64,000 nucleotides of DNA from Paenibacillus planticolens (GCF_013141725.1 NZ_WHNZ01000039.1:62001-126000); one strand, 5' to 3'; shown: positions 1 through 10,416, counted from the stretch's first letter. Numbers and translations: made by a program. Notes: a model not told the origin generated them from the letters alone.

Positions 1-1826
1 GGTACATGTGAGAATGAACCATCTGGGTTCAATACAATCCCCGTCGAGATTTGCGAAGCTTGCACGCCTGCCGGAAGCATGATCATTCGCTCCACGTAGT
101 TATTAAAACGCTGAACATCCACAGACTTGTCGCCCAACGAAGCCGTGACTTCAAAATTGACAGGCGGCGCAGCCATATGAACGCCGTTCTCGGTTGCTGT
201 CTTCTGCATGCTATCAAGCGTTTCTTTTGACGGCAAAGCGATTTTCACATTCACAATAATGTCCTGCAGCTTGATATTGCTTCCCAACTTAGAGGAAATA
301 TCATCAATTTTCATTTGACTGGCAGGGAGCGTATACGAAGCGCGGTCGGTTTTGATTTCGAGCACGGCTTCCTTCGTTTCCATCAGCTTCACCATTTGAC
401 CTGTTAATTGACCGACCACCACTTCACTGTTCCCGGCCACAGGGACGGTAATAATTTTGATTCCCTCTTTTTCCAACTTGCCGATGATCTTGTCTTGATC
501 CAGCTTAACGGTAGTAATCGTCCGATCTCCGGCTTTTTCAGTAGAAGCATGAGCTAGTTTGTCCTGTTTCACGCCGTCTACGATAATGGTAACCTCAGGA
601 TTGCCGGACGTTGGTTCCGTACCTGTCGGAGCACTGTCATTCGAATGCTGCGAGTTGTCCGAAGATGAATCTCGGTCAGGGCGCGCACGGTAAACATTCA
701 CCGTATAATCTTGCTTCGTTACACCGTCTTGCGCTGTCACCGTAATGATAATTGCGTTATTGCCTGTTTTCAGCAGGATACTCTCCGAATCCGTACCGCT
801 ATTCAACATCACTTCATTAACACTGAGCTTGGCGGAAGGTTCATAAACGGCAGCATTCACGGTTAGAGAAGCGACGTTTTGACCCACTTGAACATTATAA
901 GATGTCGTTATCGGTGAAAACAGGGGTGACAACGTGCCTGCACTTGTCGTTAGGCTGCTTAATTGTGCGTTAGTTGAAGGCGCACGGCTGACAACAACGG
1001 TGTACGTGTTCGTGTAAGAGCCGTTTGCCGCTGTCACCTCTACCGGGATGGCATTGTCGCCGGTTGAAAGGGCAATCGGTGCCGAAGGCACACCGCTCAC
1101 TGCTGGCGCTCCATTAATTGTAAGCGTGGCATCAGGGTCATATAACACCGCCGTTACACTCGTCTCATAGACAGAATGACTGACACTTTGACGATAGCCG
1201 TTGTTCCCTGCTGTAAAGATAGGAGATAACTCGCCAGTCGTCAGCGATAGTTCTCTAAGATCGGCCAGACCGGATTGGCCAATAGTTACAAGTGCTCTCA
1301 TGTCGTTGCCTGAAGCATCTGTTACGTTAAGTTTTTCCGGGTTGGAAGCATCCACTGACAACAGCGTGCTGCCGGAGGGAATGCTGCTCTTAATCTTGAA
1401 ATGAACAACAAATAGTTGTTTAGCCGCGACAATCGGGAAGTCACCTCCAGTAATATCAAACCATCCCATTCGAATCCATCCGGATGCCGAATTGATGGAT
1501 GATTGGAAGCAGCCCTCCTGATCCTCCAGGCATGCTATCCCGGAAGCATTGCCATACGATGGCGTCACGCTCACCGCTTCCAGCACATTCTTATCGTAAT
1601 CCAATTGTAAGCCATAGGCTGCAATGCCCGGATACGCGGGAGTAACCGTTACAGGAATGTCGACCTGCTGACCGACCGTTCCTTGAACCGATGGGATGGA
1701 GAACTGAACGTTTGCCGGAGCCCCCGCCATCACTTGAATAGGGATACTTTGGCTGATACCGATCACGAACAGCGTCGCACATATCCACATGATCACTTTG
1801 TGACAATTTTTAACTAAATCAGGCAT
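1..1826 (-). CDS. Secreted cohesin-domain protein with cadherin-like beta-sandwich repeats (3' end outside window)
   Basis: Reading from the ATG at 1826, the frame stays open for 608 codons to the left edge, so the C-terminus is missing. A hydrophobic signal segment lies at about residues 11-33. Residues ~36-170 look like a cohesin fold (start of domain ANVQFSIPSVQGTVGQQVDI). Two cadherin-like beta-sandwich repeats follow (LADLRELSLTTGELSPIF and AQLSSLTTSAGTLSPLF), then a Ser/Asp-rich linker and a further domain I do not recognise. Proteins of this kind usually end in SLH anchors, which would lie off the window. The ATG is preceded by GGAGGTAAATTC. The gene starts 36 bp after the dockerin gene, so the two are probably co-transcribed and may bind each other. 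The cohesin call rests on pattern recognition only. Confidence 0.75.
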   Translation of the reverse strand, partial: MPDLVKNCHKVIMWICATLFVIGISQSIPIQVMAGAPANVQFSIPSVQGTVGQQVDIPVTVTPAYPGIAAYGLQLDYDKNVLEAVSVTPSYGNASGIACLEDQEGCFQSSINSASGWIRMGWFDITGGDFPIVAAKQLFVVHFKIKSSIPSGSTLLSVDASNPEKLNVTDASGNDMRALVTIGQSGLADLRELSLTTGELSPIFTAGNNGYRQSVSHSVYETSVTAVLYDPDATLTINGAPAVSGVPSAPIALSTGDNAIPVEVTAANGSYTNTYTVVVSRAPSTNAQLSSLTTSAGTLSPLFSPITTSYNVQVGQNVASLTVNAAVYEPSAKLSVNEVMLNSGTDSESILLKTGNNAIIITVTAQDGVTKQDYTVNVYRARPDRDSSSDNSQHSNDSAPTGTEPTSGNPEVTIIVDGVKQDKLAHASTEKAGDRTITTVKLDQDKIIGKLEKEGIKIITVPVAGNSEVVVGQLTGQMVKLMETKEAVLEIKTDRASYTLPASQMKIDDISSKLGSNIKLQDIIVNVKIALPSKETLDSMQKTATENGVHMAAPPVNFEVTASLGDKSVDVQRFNNYVERMIMLPAGVQASQISTGIVLNPDGSFSHV

Positions 1827-1862
1827 GAATTTACCTCCGTATCCATTCTACAAATCCAATTA

Positions 1863-4664
1863 CTATGGCGTGAAAGTATTAAATTTTTTGAAAATTATTG
1901 GACCCATATTTGTTTTTGTCCAATGATTCAGCGCAAAGGTCGTCATACCGCCCTTGGTCCCTGATTTGCGAATCAGGCTTCCGCCTCCTGGCAAAATCGA
2001 CGTGGCGCTAGTTGCATTCGGTGTTCCCAGAACATCAATCACTTGACCGTTCTTTTTCAAAATAAGAGCTGTCGTTACATACGTACTCGGGTCGTACATC
2101 CGTATATCGTCATTGAAGTACGTGATATTCATAAGATCAAACGCATCATAGAAGATAGAGTCTATCATGATAAAAGGCATTTTAGGAGATATAGGGAAAA
2201 GAGATCTAGAAAACGAACTGATCGATTTGGTAGCTTTCTTATACTGCTGTACTTCCACTTCATAACCGCTCGCTTTATCTGAAGGTAGTCCGTTGCCTGG
2301 ATAATAAATCGCTAAGGCTATTCGGCCATCTCCTCCATCCAAATATTCCGAAAAGAAAGGATTCAACGTCTGGGGTACCGCTGTAATCTTCATACTGTTC
2401 GAAGTGGCGGCAACCCCTTTCGTCAGCGCACTTGCCTTGGCGGTGACACTAAAATTCGTAATATCGCCTGAGAAGACGTGCCAATCATGTTCCAGTAATA
2501 AGTAAGCTTTGCCGCTGTCAACGTAAGCTAAGGCAATGCTTAAGCCAGGAGGCGCATTGTTCAACTGAAAATCCGATTCATCTGCCGCAGCTTTAAACGT
2601 ATCGCCGGTCACGCTGAGTGTGATCAGGGCCGCATCCAGATTGTTTTCTGTTAACGAGACGGGGTCCGTTTCAGCCGTTACCGTTGTTGCTACCGCGACT
2701 GCAGACGTTGTAAACGACCAGGCACTACTGCCCGTGAGGCCTGCGAACGGATTGTTCGAAGCATCGACGAATGCCCCCGCATCCATTTCCACATAGTAGT
2801 CCGTCCCTCCCATCAGGGCTGGAACCTTAATCGTCACAGTCTCGCCGCCCACCGACACATTAGCTGTATCGGTTACTAATCGTTTGGCAACTTCGCTCTG
2901 ATCCGAAGTCTTGCGTAGTGTCACATATTTTCCGCTCACTGCAGTAACATTCTTACTAAAACTCACCGTTAGGGACGGCAGGGACGCATCGACGGAAACC
3001 GCACCTTTATTCGGGGAGAGAGCCACAATCGCCGGAGGTGTTTTGTCCCAAGTCGTGAACGTCCAGGCACTGGTACCCGTTAGTCCTGCGTATGGATTTC
3101 CTGAAGCATCCGTGAAGGCTCCCGCTTCGATCTCTACGTAATAGCTCGTGCTCTCGGCCAACGGAGGAAGGGAAACCGTGACCACCTTGCCGTTCACTTT
3201 GATGGAATTCGTATCGTTCGCCGTATAGGTAGCAAGTGCAAGATGATCCGCAGATTGACGGATGATCACCTGTTTACCGCTGATCGCAGAAACATTCTCA
3301 TCAAAAGTCATGCTAAGCGATGATAGTGCCGCATCGACGGACACTGCATGATTGCTCGGCGTGAGCGCTGCAATCTTCGGCGGTGTTTTGTCCCAAGTAC
3401 TAAATTTCCAGGCACTGCTGCCACTCAGGCCACCAAAAGGATTATTCCAGACGTCTTTGAACGCACCGGCTTCAATTTCCACATAATAATCCGCGCTTTC
3501 CTGTAGCCCAGTAACAAGAATGTCTATTTTATTGCCGTTGATGGTAACTTTAGTTGTATCGCTCGCTGCATAGTTTGCTAGGATTGTGTTATCAGACAGT
3601 TGGCGAATTTGTATATGTTTGTCCGTAGCGGTTATGTTTTTGCTCAAAGTGATGCTGAGTGCCGACAAACCTGGATCCACATTGACCTGCCCGTTAACCG
3701 GAGCCATTAATGTTGCAACCGGGACCGAAGTATCCTGTACCTTGGCGCTTGCGGCACTAATGACTTGTTTCCCGGCTAGACCACCTAGCTCGACAGGGGT
3801 AACCCCAAAGAACAAATAGTTGCCCACATCGGATTCTCTGACCGTGTACGTGGAGGAAACAGCCCCCGCAATCGGCGCTTTATCACTGCCGTCCGCCTTA
3901 CTGCCAATGTACCATTGCAGTTGTTTCGGTCCTTCCGGCGTCTTCTCTACATCGAAATAAGTGTAATTCCCCGTCAACTGTTGGCCAATTTCCGCTCGAC
4001 CGTCAAGACTAACGCTGCGAGCGATAGGTACATCATTGATATCTCTAAAAATTGCCGTAAAATTCAAGACATCCGAACCGCTGCCCGATCCCCCGACATA
4101 TAAACTAGTCAGTGCTACAGCGTCCGCATTCGTAATAACACCATCCCCATTGATATCCATCATCATTATCTCATCTTCGCTTACGAAGACTTTGCCGCTA
4201 AGGTAACGAGAGATAAATAACGCGTCCGCAGTCGTCACAACGCCATCGCCAGTAAAATCGCCAAGCTTATTGATCTCCACCTGAAACGTATCCGTAACAA
4301 GATTGCCCTGAGTATCGGTTCCGCTAAGCGTAAACACTGGCGTTCCCGGAGCATTCACTTTAATCGTTGCCACCAATCCGTTTAATGATCCGGTTGCCGA
4401 ACCGGAGTCGCTGGATACAAGGCTTAGTCCCGTACATCCATTAAATCGATCGGATACGTTAAAGTTGAACGTCGATTCCGTATCCGTCGAGGAATTGCGA
4501 GGGGCCCAGCTCATGCTATTCGTAAAAATGGGTTTGACTTTTACTGTCTGCGCTTGAACCGGCAACGAAAGGGATGCAAACGGAACGGCCAACGCCATGG
4601 CCCCGGCAAGCATACCTATTTTGGCGGCTAGTTTCCAAGTTTTATTTTTTTTGACAAGGTGCAT
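1863..4664 (-). CDS. Secreted dockerin protein with SbsA-type Ig-like repeats
   Basis: This is a 933-aa exported protein. AAGGAG lies 9 bases before the ATG at 4664, so I prefer it to the ATG six codons upstream. A signal peptide ends near PVQAQ. A dockerin type I module follows the first ~135 residues, with two calcium-loop repeats (GDFTGDGVVTTADALFISRY and DINGDGVITNADAVALTSLY). Three related repeats resemble bacterial Ig-like (SbsA-type) domains, each containing a form of SADYYVEIEAGAFKD and a SAWxFxT end. The C-terminal ~170 residues (FFSEYLDGGDGRIALAIYYP) resemble a lamin-tail-like domain. I see no catalytic domain, so a structural or adhesive role is likely. The cohesin gene lies directly downstream, and a two-component system lies upstream in the same orientation. 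Confidence 0.82.
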   Translation of the reverse strand: MHLVKKNKTWKLAAKIGMLAGAMALAVPFASLSLPVQAQTVKVKPIFTNSMSWAPRNSSTDTESTFNFNVSDRFNGCTGLSLVSSDSGSATGSLNGLVATIKVNAPGTPVFTLSGTDTQGNLVTDTFQVEINKLGDFTGDGVVTTADALFISRYLSGKVFVSEDEIMMMDINGDGVITNADAVALTSLYVGGSGSGSDVLNFTAIFRDINDVPIARSVSLDGRAEIGQQLTGNYTYFDVEKTPEGPKQLQWYIGSKADGSDKAPIAGAVSSTYTVRESDVGNYLFFGVTPVELGGLAGKQVISAASAKVQDTSVPVATLMAPVNGQVNVDPGLSALSITLSKNITATDKHIQIRQLSDNTILANYAASDTTKVTINGNKIDILVTGLQESADYYVEIEAGAFKDVWNNPFGGLSGSSAWKFSTWDKTPPKIAALTPSNHAVSVDAALSSLSMTFDENVSAISGKQVIIRQSADHLALATYTANDTNSIKVNGKVVTVSLPPLAESTSYYVEIEAGAFTDASGNPYAGLTGTSAWTFTTWDKTPPAIVALSPNKGAVSVDASLPSLTVSFSKNVTAVSGKYVTLRKTSDQSEVAKRLVTDTANVSVGGETVTIKVPALMGGTDYYVEMDAGAFVDASNNPFAGLTGSSAWSFTTSAVAVATTVTAETDPVSLTENNLDAALITLSVTGDTFKAAADESDFQLNNAPPGLSIALAYVDSGKAYLLLEHDWHVFSGDITNFSVTAKASALTKGVAATSNSMKITAVPQTLNPFFSEYLDGGDGRIALAIYYPGNGLPSDKASGYEVEVQQYKKATKSISSFSRSLFPISPKMPFIMIDSIFYDAFDLMNITYFNDDIRMYDPSTYVTTALILKKNGQVIDVLGTPNATSATSILPGGGSLIRKSGTKGGMTTFALNHWTKTNMGPIIFKKFNTFTP

Positions 4665-4849
4665 GATCCGAATCTCCTTCATGACATGATATGGGCCATC
4701 TAAATAATTACTCTATCAAACCGTTCTCACAAGCTCCTCACAAGCTGTAATTTGCTGTCGAAAAACAGAGAAAACGGCGTTCTGGGGTCTCCATTCGACA
4801 ATAATCGAGTTAATTATACAAATACACAATAAACAAGGAATAAACAAAA

Positions 4850-4890
4850 AAAGAGCCCCGGCATCAAATTTGATTCCCAACGGGCTCTTT
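4850..4890 (-). terminator. Rho-independent terminator after the response regulator
   Basis: AAAGAGCCC and GGGCTCTTT form a 9-bp stem with a 23-base loop, and on the minus strand a T run follows. It sits 8 bp beyond the response-regulator stop, so it should separate the two-component genes from the dockerin/cohesin unit. Confidence 0.8.
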
Positions 4891-4897
4891 CTATTCA

Positions 4898-5998
4898 TTA
4901 ATTTAAACTTGTAATCAGGTCTTTAATGCTAGGATTTGGCTTCGTTCCGAGCTCATGCTGCAGCGTTGCTTCCAGTATACGATATTGTCGCAGCGCTTCA
5001 TTTCTCCTCCCGAGTTCGATAAACAAACGAATCATTTCATGGCTGACGTCTTCCCGCAGAGCATCCAATTTAAGAATTTCGCCAAAGTAATGCAATGATT
5101 TCAGCGGCTCTCTCCTCTGCAGATGGAGTCTGGCAGCTGCTTCCAGCAGGAAGATATAATTCTGTTCGAGCTGACGCATTGGAGCGCTCGCCCATTCATA
5201 TGCTTTTCCTTTTAAGAGCTGTCCCGTATATAGCGCTTCCGCTTGTTCGAACAGTTCGGCGTTGTTCGTAGGGGCCAATCGAATTTTCTTTATTAACCGT
5301 TCCAATTCATACAAGTCGCAATAAACGCCGCTCTCATCAATGCGAATTTCGTTTCTGCCTGCAACAATACAATGTTCCGCCTTACTGTCGCTAATCGCTT
5401 TGCGAACATAGTATAAGGTCGAGTTCAGATTCTTCCACGCCTTCTCCGGTTCCAGGCCACTCCACAAGGTATCAATGATTTCTTCCCTGCTGACGGTTCT
5501 CTTGCAAACAAGAAAAGCAAACAACTCTTCGGTTTTCGGGCTTCTCAGCTTAATCTGCGCTTTATTCTGATCTCTACGATACAACTTCAGTCCATTGAGC
5601 AGGTGAATCGCTATGAAAGGCTCAACAGATGAGACTCGAAGTTTTTTTCTGATTTTGTCCAATGTTTTGGACATTCGCTGGGTAGTTACAGGCTTTAATA
5701 AATAATCTATGGCGCTCATATCGTAGGCTTGCAAGGCATAATTGTCATGCCCGGTTACAAAAACCACGTCTAGAGAAGCATCGAGTTCAAACAACAGGCC
5801 GGAAAGCTTCATTCCGTTAATTTCCGGCATAGAAATATCCAGGAAGGCAACATCGACCGGATTGGATTTCACAAACTCGTAGGCTTCTACCGGGTTCAGA
5901 AACATACCGCAAATCTCGATTTCACCGCTATCGATCAGGATATTTTTCAACCTTTTTATCGATAATTCCTCATCATCTACGATAATGGCACGAAGCAT
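4898..5998 (-). CDS. Response regulator with winged-helix and BTAD (SARP-like) output domains
   Basis: This is a 366-aa cytoplasmic regulator. Residues 1-120 form a receiver domain with acidic pair D8/D9, phosphoacceptor D54 (AFLDISMPEI), T82 and K102 (LLKPV). Residues ~145-225 are an OmpR/SARP-type winged helix (RSPKTEELFAFLVCKRTVSR), and ~230-366 is a helical bacterial transcriptional activator domain (LYTGQLLKG). The ATG is preceded by GGAGGATAAAGC. It begins 3 bp after the stop of the hybrid kinase gene, so the pair is translationally close and very likely cognate. The target is not shown by the sequence; the dockerin and cohesin genes just downstream are the obvious candidates. Confidence 0.9.
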   Translation of the reverse strand: MLRAIIVDDEELSIKRLKNILIDSGEIEICGMFLNPVEAYEFVKSNPVDVAFLDISMPEINGMKLSGLLFELDASLDVVFVTGHDNYALQAYDMSAIDYLLKPVTTQRMSKTLDKIRKKLRVSSVEPFIAIHLLNGLKLYRRDQNKAQIKLRSPKTEELFAFLVCKRTVSREEIIDTLWSGLEPEKAWKNLNSTLYYVRKAISDSKAEHCIVAGRNEIRIDESGVYCDLYELERLIKKIRLAPTNNAELFEQAEALYTGQLLKGKAYEWASAPMRQLEQNYIFLLEAAARLHLQRREPLKSLHYFGEILKLDALREDVSHEMIRLFIELGRRNEALRQYRILEATLQHELGTKPNPSIKDLITSLN

Positions 5999-6001
5999 GC
6001 T

Positions 6002-9000
6002 TTATCCTCCAATCTGTCTGGGCGGGTGTGCAGGAATGGCAAAGAAAATTTTCGTCCCTACTCCTTCTTCGCTCTCAATACGAATGTCTTTTCCGTAAAG
6101 AAGCTTGATACGCCGGCTTATGTTCCACAGTCCAACGCCCTTCCTTTCCGTATCTGTTAACCGTATTTCCTCAAGCTTGCTCTCGCTCATACCGCATCCG
6201 TTGTCAGCTACGACAAAGTTGACTATGCCTTCAGCGTTCAGTTTAACAGATATATGGACCGTACCTCCCCGAAAATTGGACATAAGGCCATGCTGTATCG
6301 CATTTTCCACTAACGGCTGCAAAATAAGCGGGGGAAGCCCGATATCCAGATTGGCATCCACATCGTACTCCACTTGTAATCTGGAGCCAAAACGAGCCTT
6401 CTCGATATTGATATACGCTTGTACCAGCTCCAGTTCGTTTTGGATCGTCGTTAGCGTATTCAAGTGTTCAAAATCGAAGCTGCTTCTCAAATACTGCGAA
6501 AGCTGCAGGGTCAACTCCTCCGCCTGTTGAGGCTCATCCATGCAAAGTGCGGCGATGGAGTTAAGCGCGTTGTACAAGAAATGAGGCTTGATCTGGGAAC
6601 GCAAAAAAGCAATTTCGGCTTCCTTCGAGCTTTTTACGGAAGCTTTCAGCCGGGTCAGGCTTCTGACTCGTGCCAAGAGCTCTTCGGCTTCAAACGGCTT
6701 CCCGACAAAATCGTTCGCCCCGTTCTCCATCGATAAGATCATATCGGTAACTCTATTTTTAGCCGTCAGCATCAACACCGGCAGTTCGAAGGGAGAGAAC
6801 CTTTCCCGAATAGCTTGCAGCACCTCAAAGCCGGACATGCCGGGCATCATCATATCCAGTACAACCAGAAAGAAGTCCCTGTTCTTCGATAACTCATCCA
6901 GCGCCATCTGTCCTCGATTCACAACAACAAAGGAATATCCCTCCAGCTTGAGTAAATTATTCATGGATTGGAGGTTGGCGAAATCATCATCCACCACGAG
7001 AATAGGCTCGTCTTTCTCCCCCTGGACATAGATAGGATATTCGGGATAGGAGATGTTTACATCGATCGGCGAACGTTCCTTTTCCTCGGCGAATCTATTG
7101 CTTTTCCTCGAAGCCGTAGCGGATAACGGAATGGTGAAACGAAATACCGATCCTTGTTTCTCAATAGAATCTACACGAATTTGACCGCCGTGAAGCTCTA
7201 CTAATTTTTTCGTTATGCTTAATCCGAGACCCGTTCCCCCAACATTCTTAGTTTCTGAAGGATCTCCCTGTTCAAAGGCATTCCATATGCGCGCCTGCAT
7301 ATGCAGCGGGATCCCGAGGCCTGTATCCCTCACACGAACCTCAACCATGTCGCGGATCACCTCAGCGCTGACTTCTATGACACCCCGATCTGTAAATTTG
7401 ACTGCATTGCCGAGCAAATTGTGTAAAATCTGTATCAATCGGTTGCCATCCGCATATACCGCAGGAATATCTTCGGAAACTCCGTTCACAAGCCGGAGTG
7501 GTTTCCCGGCAAGCAGAAACCCATGCATTTTGATCACAGAATCGACCACAGCTCTCAAATCGATACTGCTTTTAAGCAGGGCAATATCACCATGCTTCAT
7601 TTTGGAATAATCGAGCAATTCGTTGACCAAATGAGTTAATCTTTTTCCGCTGTCCATGACCACAGCCAGATTCTGTGCTTGCCTATCCGGAACAGGTCCC
7701 TCTACTCCCTTGAGAAGGGAATCCGTTATGTTAACTATGGCATTTAAAGGCGTTTTCAGTTCATGCGATGTATTGGAAAGAAAATCATCTTTGATCTTGT
7801 CTAGTTGGAGCAGCTGATTTTTCATATCATCTATCGTATGATAGGCCTCGAAAAAACGAATCGCGATCAATACGATAAGGATGGCATTAAAGATGACAAT
7901 ATAGAATTGTCCCAGCCAGAGATTTTCTTTGAGCGAGAAGGCCAGCATAATGACATCCAGCGAATACAGATTAATACAGAGAATAGCCATGTATAATAGG
8001 AAAGACTTCAAGCGACCCTTTTCGGCACCTCGGATATAAAGCACGGCAATTCGCAATAGCAACCAAATAATCATCAACTCATACACTAAAATAATATAAG
8101 GCTGAATGACCATATACACGCGAATCGGGAGTACAGCCACCAAAATGAGATAACCGCCCAGTACTATACTGACAACTTGAGTAAACTTTAATGAGACAAT
8201 GCTTTTTTGCAATTGGTAAAAAAAGATGGTCAGGACGATGAAGCTCAAAAGTGAACAAATGTCTTTTACTTTAAAGATGAACTCGAATGATATTCCGTCT
8301 AAAAATAATAAGAGAGGCCGCTCCCCGATCAAGCCGTTAAAAATGGCATAAAGCGAGCAAACAATTGCGAATACCAACAAGGTATTATCTTTTTTTCCAT
8401 ATAATGCTGCCGTCACAAAACAGATGATATAAATAAGAGCAAGGATGCCGAGAATAGCAAACGTGCTGAATTCATGGGCTATGTTCTTCTGAAGGAGCTC
8501 CATCATTGCGGTCTGCTCGCCAAAATAAATCGACATCGGTATGCCTGCATTTAAATAATCGTAGTTGGCAACCTGAATGATAATTTCGACATCGCCTTTT
8601 TCGGAAGCAAAGAACACGGTCTGCGGAACATTCCCTGATCGATACTCCGCTGCCGACGCTGCTGGTTTTCCATCCTCGGCAAGCTTTTGCCCATTGACAT
8701 ATATCGCGCTGGAAAAACGTATATTCGTTTTCTTTAAGGCAAAACTTCCACTGAAAGGCACATGTTTCAGCATAATCCGGTAAGTGGCGGAACCATAAGC
8801 AGGCAAGGGGTAACCGTCGATTCGTTTACCATTCCATGGAGAGGGTACTTCCATAAATGCGGTAGGCATGACCCTCTCGCCACCGTGCTTGAAATCGTCC
8901 GGGGTTAATAATTGATTCCAATAAAATTCCCATGTTCCGTCCAGCTTGATGATCTTATTCTGTTTAAAGTTCCACGCTGAGAGATCCATGACGCCATCCC

Positions 9001-9109
9001 GGACTTGCAGCGTATTCATTTGTTTATCATTATCCTTAAGGATAGATAGCGGGATTAACAAAAAAGAAATCAAACCAATAAGGCAAACAACCAAAGTCCT
9101 TTTGAGCAC
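6002..9109 (-). CDS. 7TMR-DISM hybrid histidine kinase with two kinase modules
   Basis: This is a 1035-aa membrane sensor. A signal anchor lies at residues ~1-22, then an extracellular galactose-binding-like domain (~50-200, LDGTWEFYWNQLL), a 7TM-DISM membrane block (~212-420), a HisKA with H449 (NTSHELKTPLN), a HATPase (GTGLGLSITKK ~626-636) and a receiver with D752. A second, LytS/YesM-type module at ~830-1030 carries H843 (QIKPHFLYNALN) and its own ATPase box (NAIQHGL). The start is GTG after a GGGGGG tract. The extracellular domain suggests sugar or polymer sensing. Having both a classical and a LytS-type kinase in one chain implies phosphate can be routed internally and to the adjacent regulator. 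Confidence 0.9.
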   Translation of the reverse strand: MLKRTLVVCLIGLISFLLIPLSILKDNDKQMNTLQVRDGVMDLSAWNFKQNKIIKLDGTWEFYWNQLLTPDDFKHGGERVMPTAFMEVPSPWNGKRIDGYPLPAYGSATYRIMLKHVPFSGSFALKKTNIRFSSAIYVNGQKLAEDGKPAASAAEYRSGNVPQTVFFASEKGDVEIIIQVANYDYLNAGIPMSIYFGEQTAMMELLQKNIAHEFSTFAILGILALIYIICFVTAALYGKKDNTLLVFAIVCSLYAIFNGLIGERPLLLFLDGISFEFIFKVKDICSLLSFIVLTIFFYQLQKSIVSLKFTQVVSIVLGGYLILVAVLPIRVYMVIQPYIILVYELMIIWLLLRIAVLYIRGAEKGRLKSFLLYMAILCINLYSLDVIMLAFSLKENLWLGQFYIVIFNAILIVLIAIRFFEAYHTIDDMKNQLLQLDKIKDDFLSNTSHELKTPLNAIVNITDSLLKGVEGPVPDRQAQNLAVVMDSGKRLTHLVNELLDYSKMKHGDIALLKSSIDLRAVVDSVIKMHGFLLAGKPLRLVNGVSEDIPAVYADGNRLIQILHNLLGNAVKFTDRGVIEVSAEVIRDMVEVRVRDTGLGIPLHMQARIWNAFEQGDPSETKNVGGTGLGLSITKKLVELHGGQIRVDSIEKQGSVFRFTIPLSATASRKSNRFAEEKERSPIDVNISYPEYPIYVQGEKDEPILVVDDDFANLQSMNNLLKLEGYSFVVVNRGQMALDELSKNRDFFLVVLDMMMPGMSGFEVLQAIRERFSPFELPVLMLTAKNRVTDMILSMENGANDFVGKPFEAEELLARVRSLTRLKASVKSSKEAEIAFLRSQIKPHFLYNALNSIAALCMDEPQQAEELTLQLSQYLRSSFDFEHLNTLTTIQNELELVQAYINIEKARFGSRLQVEYDVDANLDIGLPPLILQPLVENAIQHGLMSNFRGGTVHISVKLNAEGIVNFVVADNGCGMSESKLEEIRLTDTERKGVGLWNISRRIKLLYGKDIRIESEEGVGTKIFFAIPAHPPRQIGG

Positions 9110-9223
9110 AATTCCCCCCCTTTACAAAAATGAAATCCCTTGAAAGCCCTTATATTCGACAAATTATTTTCGATCCCCTCCAAGAAACGACAAAGCGATT
9201 CACACGCCCTATTTCATTGTAAA

Positions 9224-9286
9224 AAAGCACATCAAACTCCGTTCGATACCCAGAATAACTGGCAATCACGAAATTCGATGTGCTTT
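9224..9286 (-). terminator. Terminator of the rarD-like gene
   Basis: AAAGCACATC and GATGTGCTTT form a 10-bp stem around a 43-base loop, ending in a T run on the minus strand, 38 bp after the rarD-like stop. The rest of the 9110-9323 gap shows nothing else I recognise. Confidence 0.65.
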
Positions 9287-9323
9287 CTGAATCTTCTCTA
9301 CTTCGTCACCCGAAGACCTGTCG

Positions 9324-10229
9324 TTACCCCGCCTCCGAAGCAGCTGCGGCTGCAGCCGCAGTCGTCCTGGCCATCCGCATGGATGCCAGGGCATAAACGA
9401 CCAGCGCCGCCCAGATCAAAGTGAAACTGATGAACAGTACCGGCGAGAACTTCTCTTTAAACACAAACACACTTAGAAACAGCGTGATGGATGGTCCGAT
9501 GTACTGGATGAAGCCCAGCATCGACAGCGGAAGCCTAGCAGCCGCTTTGGCAAACCACAGCAGGGGCAGTGCCGTTGCAGTGCCTGACAATAACAGCAGC
9601 ACGAACGATACAGGCGGCAAGGACCACGCCGCTTCATGATGAGTCAGATGCAAGTAGACGATATAAGCGACAGCTATCGGAAAGACGATCGCCGTTTCCC
9701 CGGCGAGACCGATCGAGGCTTCGTAGGAGACCTTCTTTTTCACAAGGCTGTAAACGCCAAAAGAAGCCGCCAGCGACAAAGAAACCCACGGAAATCTGCC
9801 GTAGTCGATTGTCGCAACGAGAACGCCCGCACCCGCCAAAGCAATGGCCAGCCACTGACCGCGGCTCGGTTTTTCGCCCAAAAATAAAACCGCAAGCATC
9901 ACATTAAACAACGGCGTAATATAATACCCGATGCTCGTCTCAATCACATGGCCGTTATTGACGGCCCAGATGAAGATGAGCCAGTTGGAGGAGATCAGGA
10001 TGGAGCTGGCCGCGACCACGAGCAGCGTTCTGCGATTTGCGAACAATTTTCGCAGCTGCTCCATTTTGCCCCGTCCGACTAATAAGAGAATAGCCATAAA
10101 GGCAAATGACCAAATGACGCGGTGAGCCAAGATTTCCCCGGCAAGCAGCGTCCCGAAAGACTTCCAATAAACAGGCAGCAAGCCCCACGCGGTATAGGCC
10201 AAAATGGCGTACCAGAGCCCTTTTTTCAT
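9324..10229 (-). CDS. rarD: RarD-like DMT/EamA family transporter
   Basis: This is a 301-aa inner-membrane protein with about ten predicted hydrophobic segments. It matches the RarD subgroup of the drug/metabolite transporters: the N-terminus YAILAYTAWGLLPVYWK, the HRVIWSF motif and SSNWLIFIWAVNNGHVIETS are typical. Substrate is not established for the family; E. coli RarD is annotated as chloramphenicol-sensitive protein. The tail is Ala-rich (A9 within the last ~15 residues), encoded by a GCN run, and looks like local repeat expansion. It is a single gene with its own terminator. Confidence 0.9.
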   Translation of the reverse strand: MKKGLWYAILAYTAWGLLPVYWKSFGTLLAGEILAHRVIWSFAFMAILLLVGRGKMEQLRKLFANRRTLLVVAASSILISSNWLIFIWAVNNGHVIETSIGYYITPLFNVMLAVLFLGEKPSRGQWLAIALAGAGVLVATIDYGRFPWVSLSLAASFGVYSLVKKKVSYEASIGLAGETAIVFPIAVAYIVYLHLTHHEAAWSLPPVSFVLLLLSGTATALPLLWFAKAAARLPLSMLGFIQYIGPSITLFLSVFVFKEKFSPVLFISFTLIWAALVVYALASMRMARTTAAAAAAASEAG

Positions 10230-10416
10230 AACCGAATCCTCATTTCAATGTCTATTTACAGAATCCTATGATTCCAGCTGATTTATCCATAGGTCAATTT
10301 TGCATTGTCCCATTGTAACATAGAGTGTCACTTCTGTCCGTATGGAACCCCCTTTTTACAAAAAAATAAACCCCCGATTGACGAGAGTTTGAACAGAGAA
10401 CGTTGCTATGATTGTA

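Noticed and set aside
4716..4898. 60-aa ORF on the minus strand between the response regulator and the dockerin gene
   Set aside because: It runs through the terminator hairpin and has no ribosome site or recognisable sequence.
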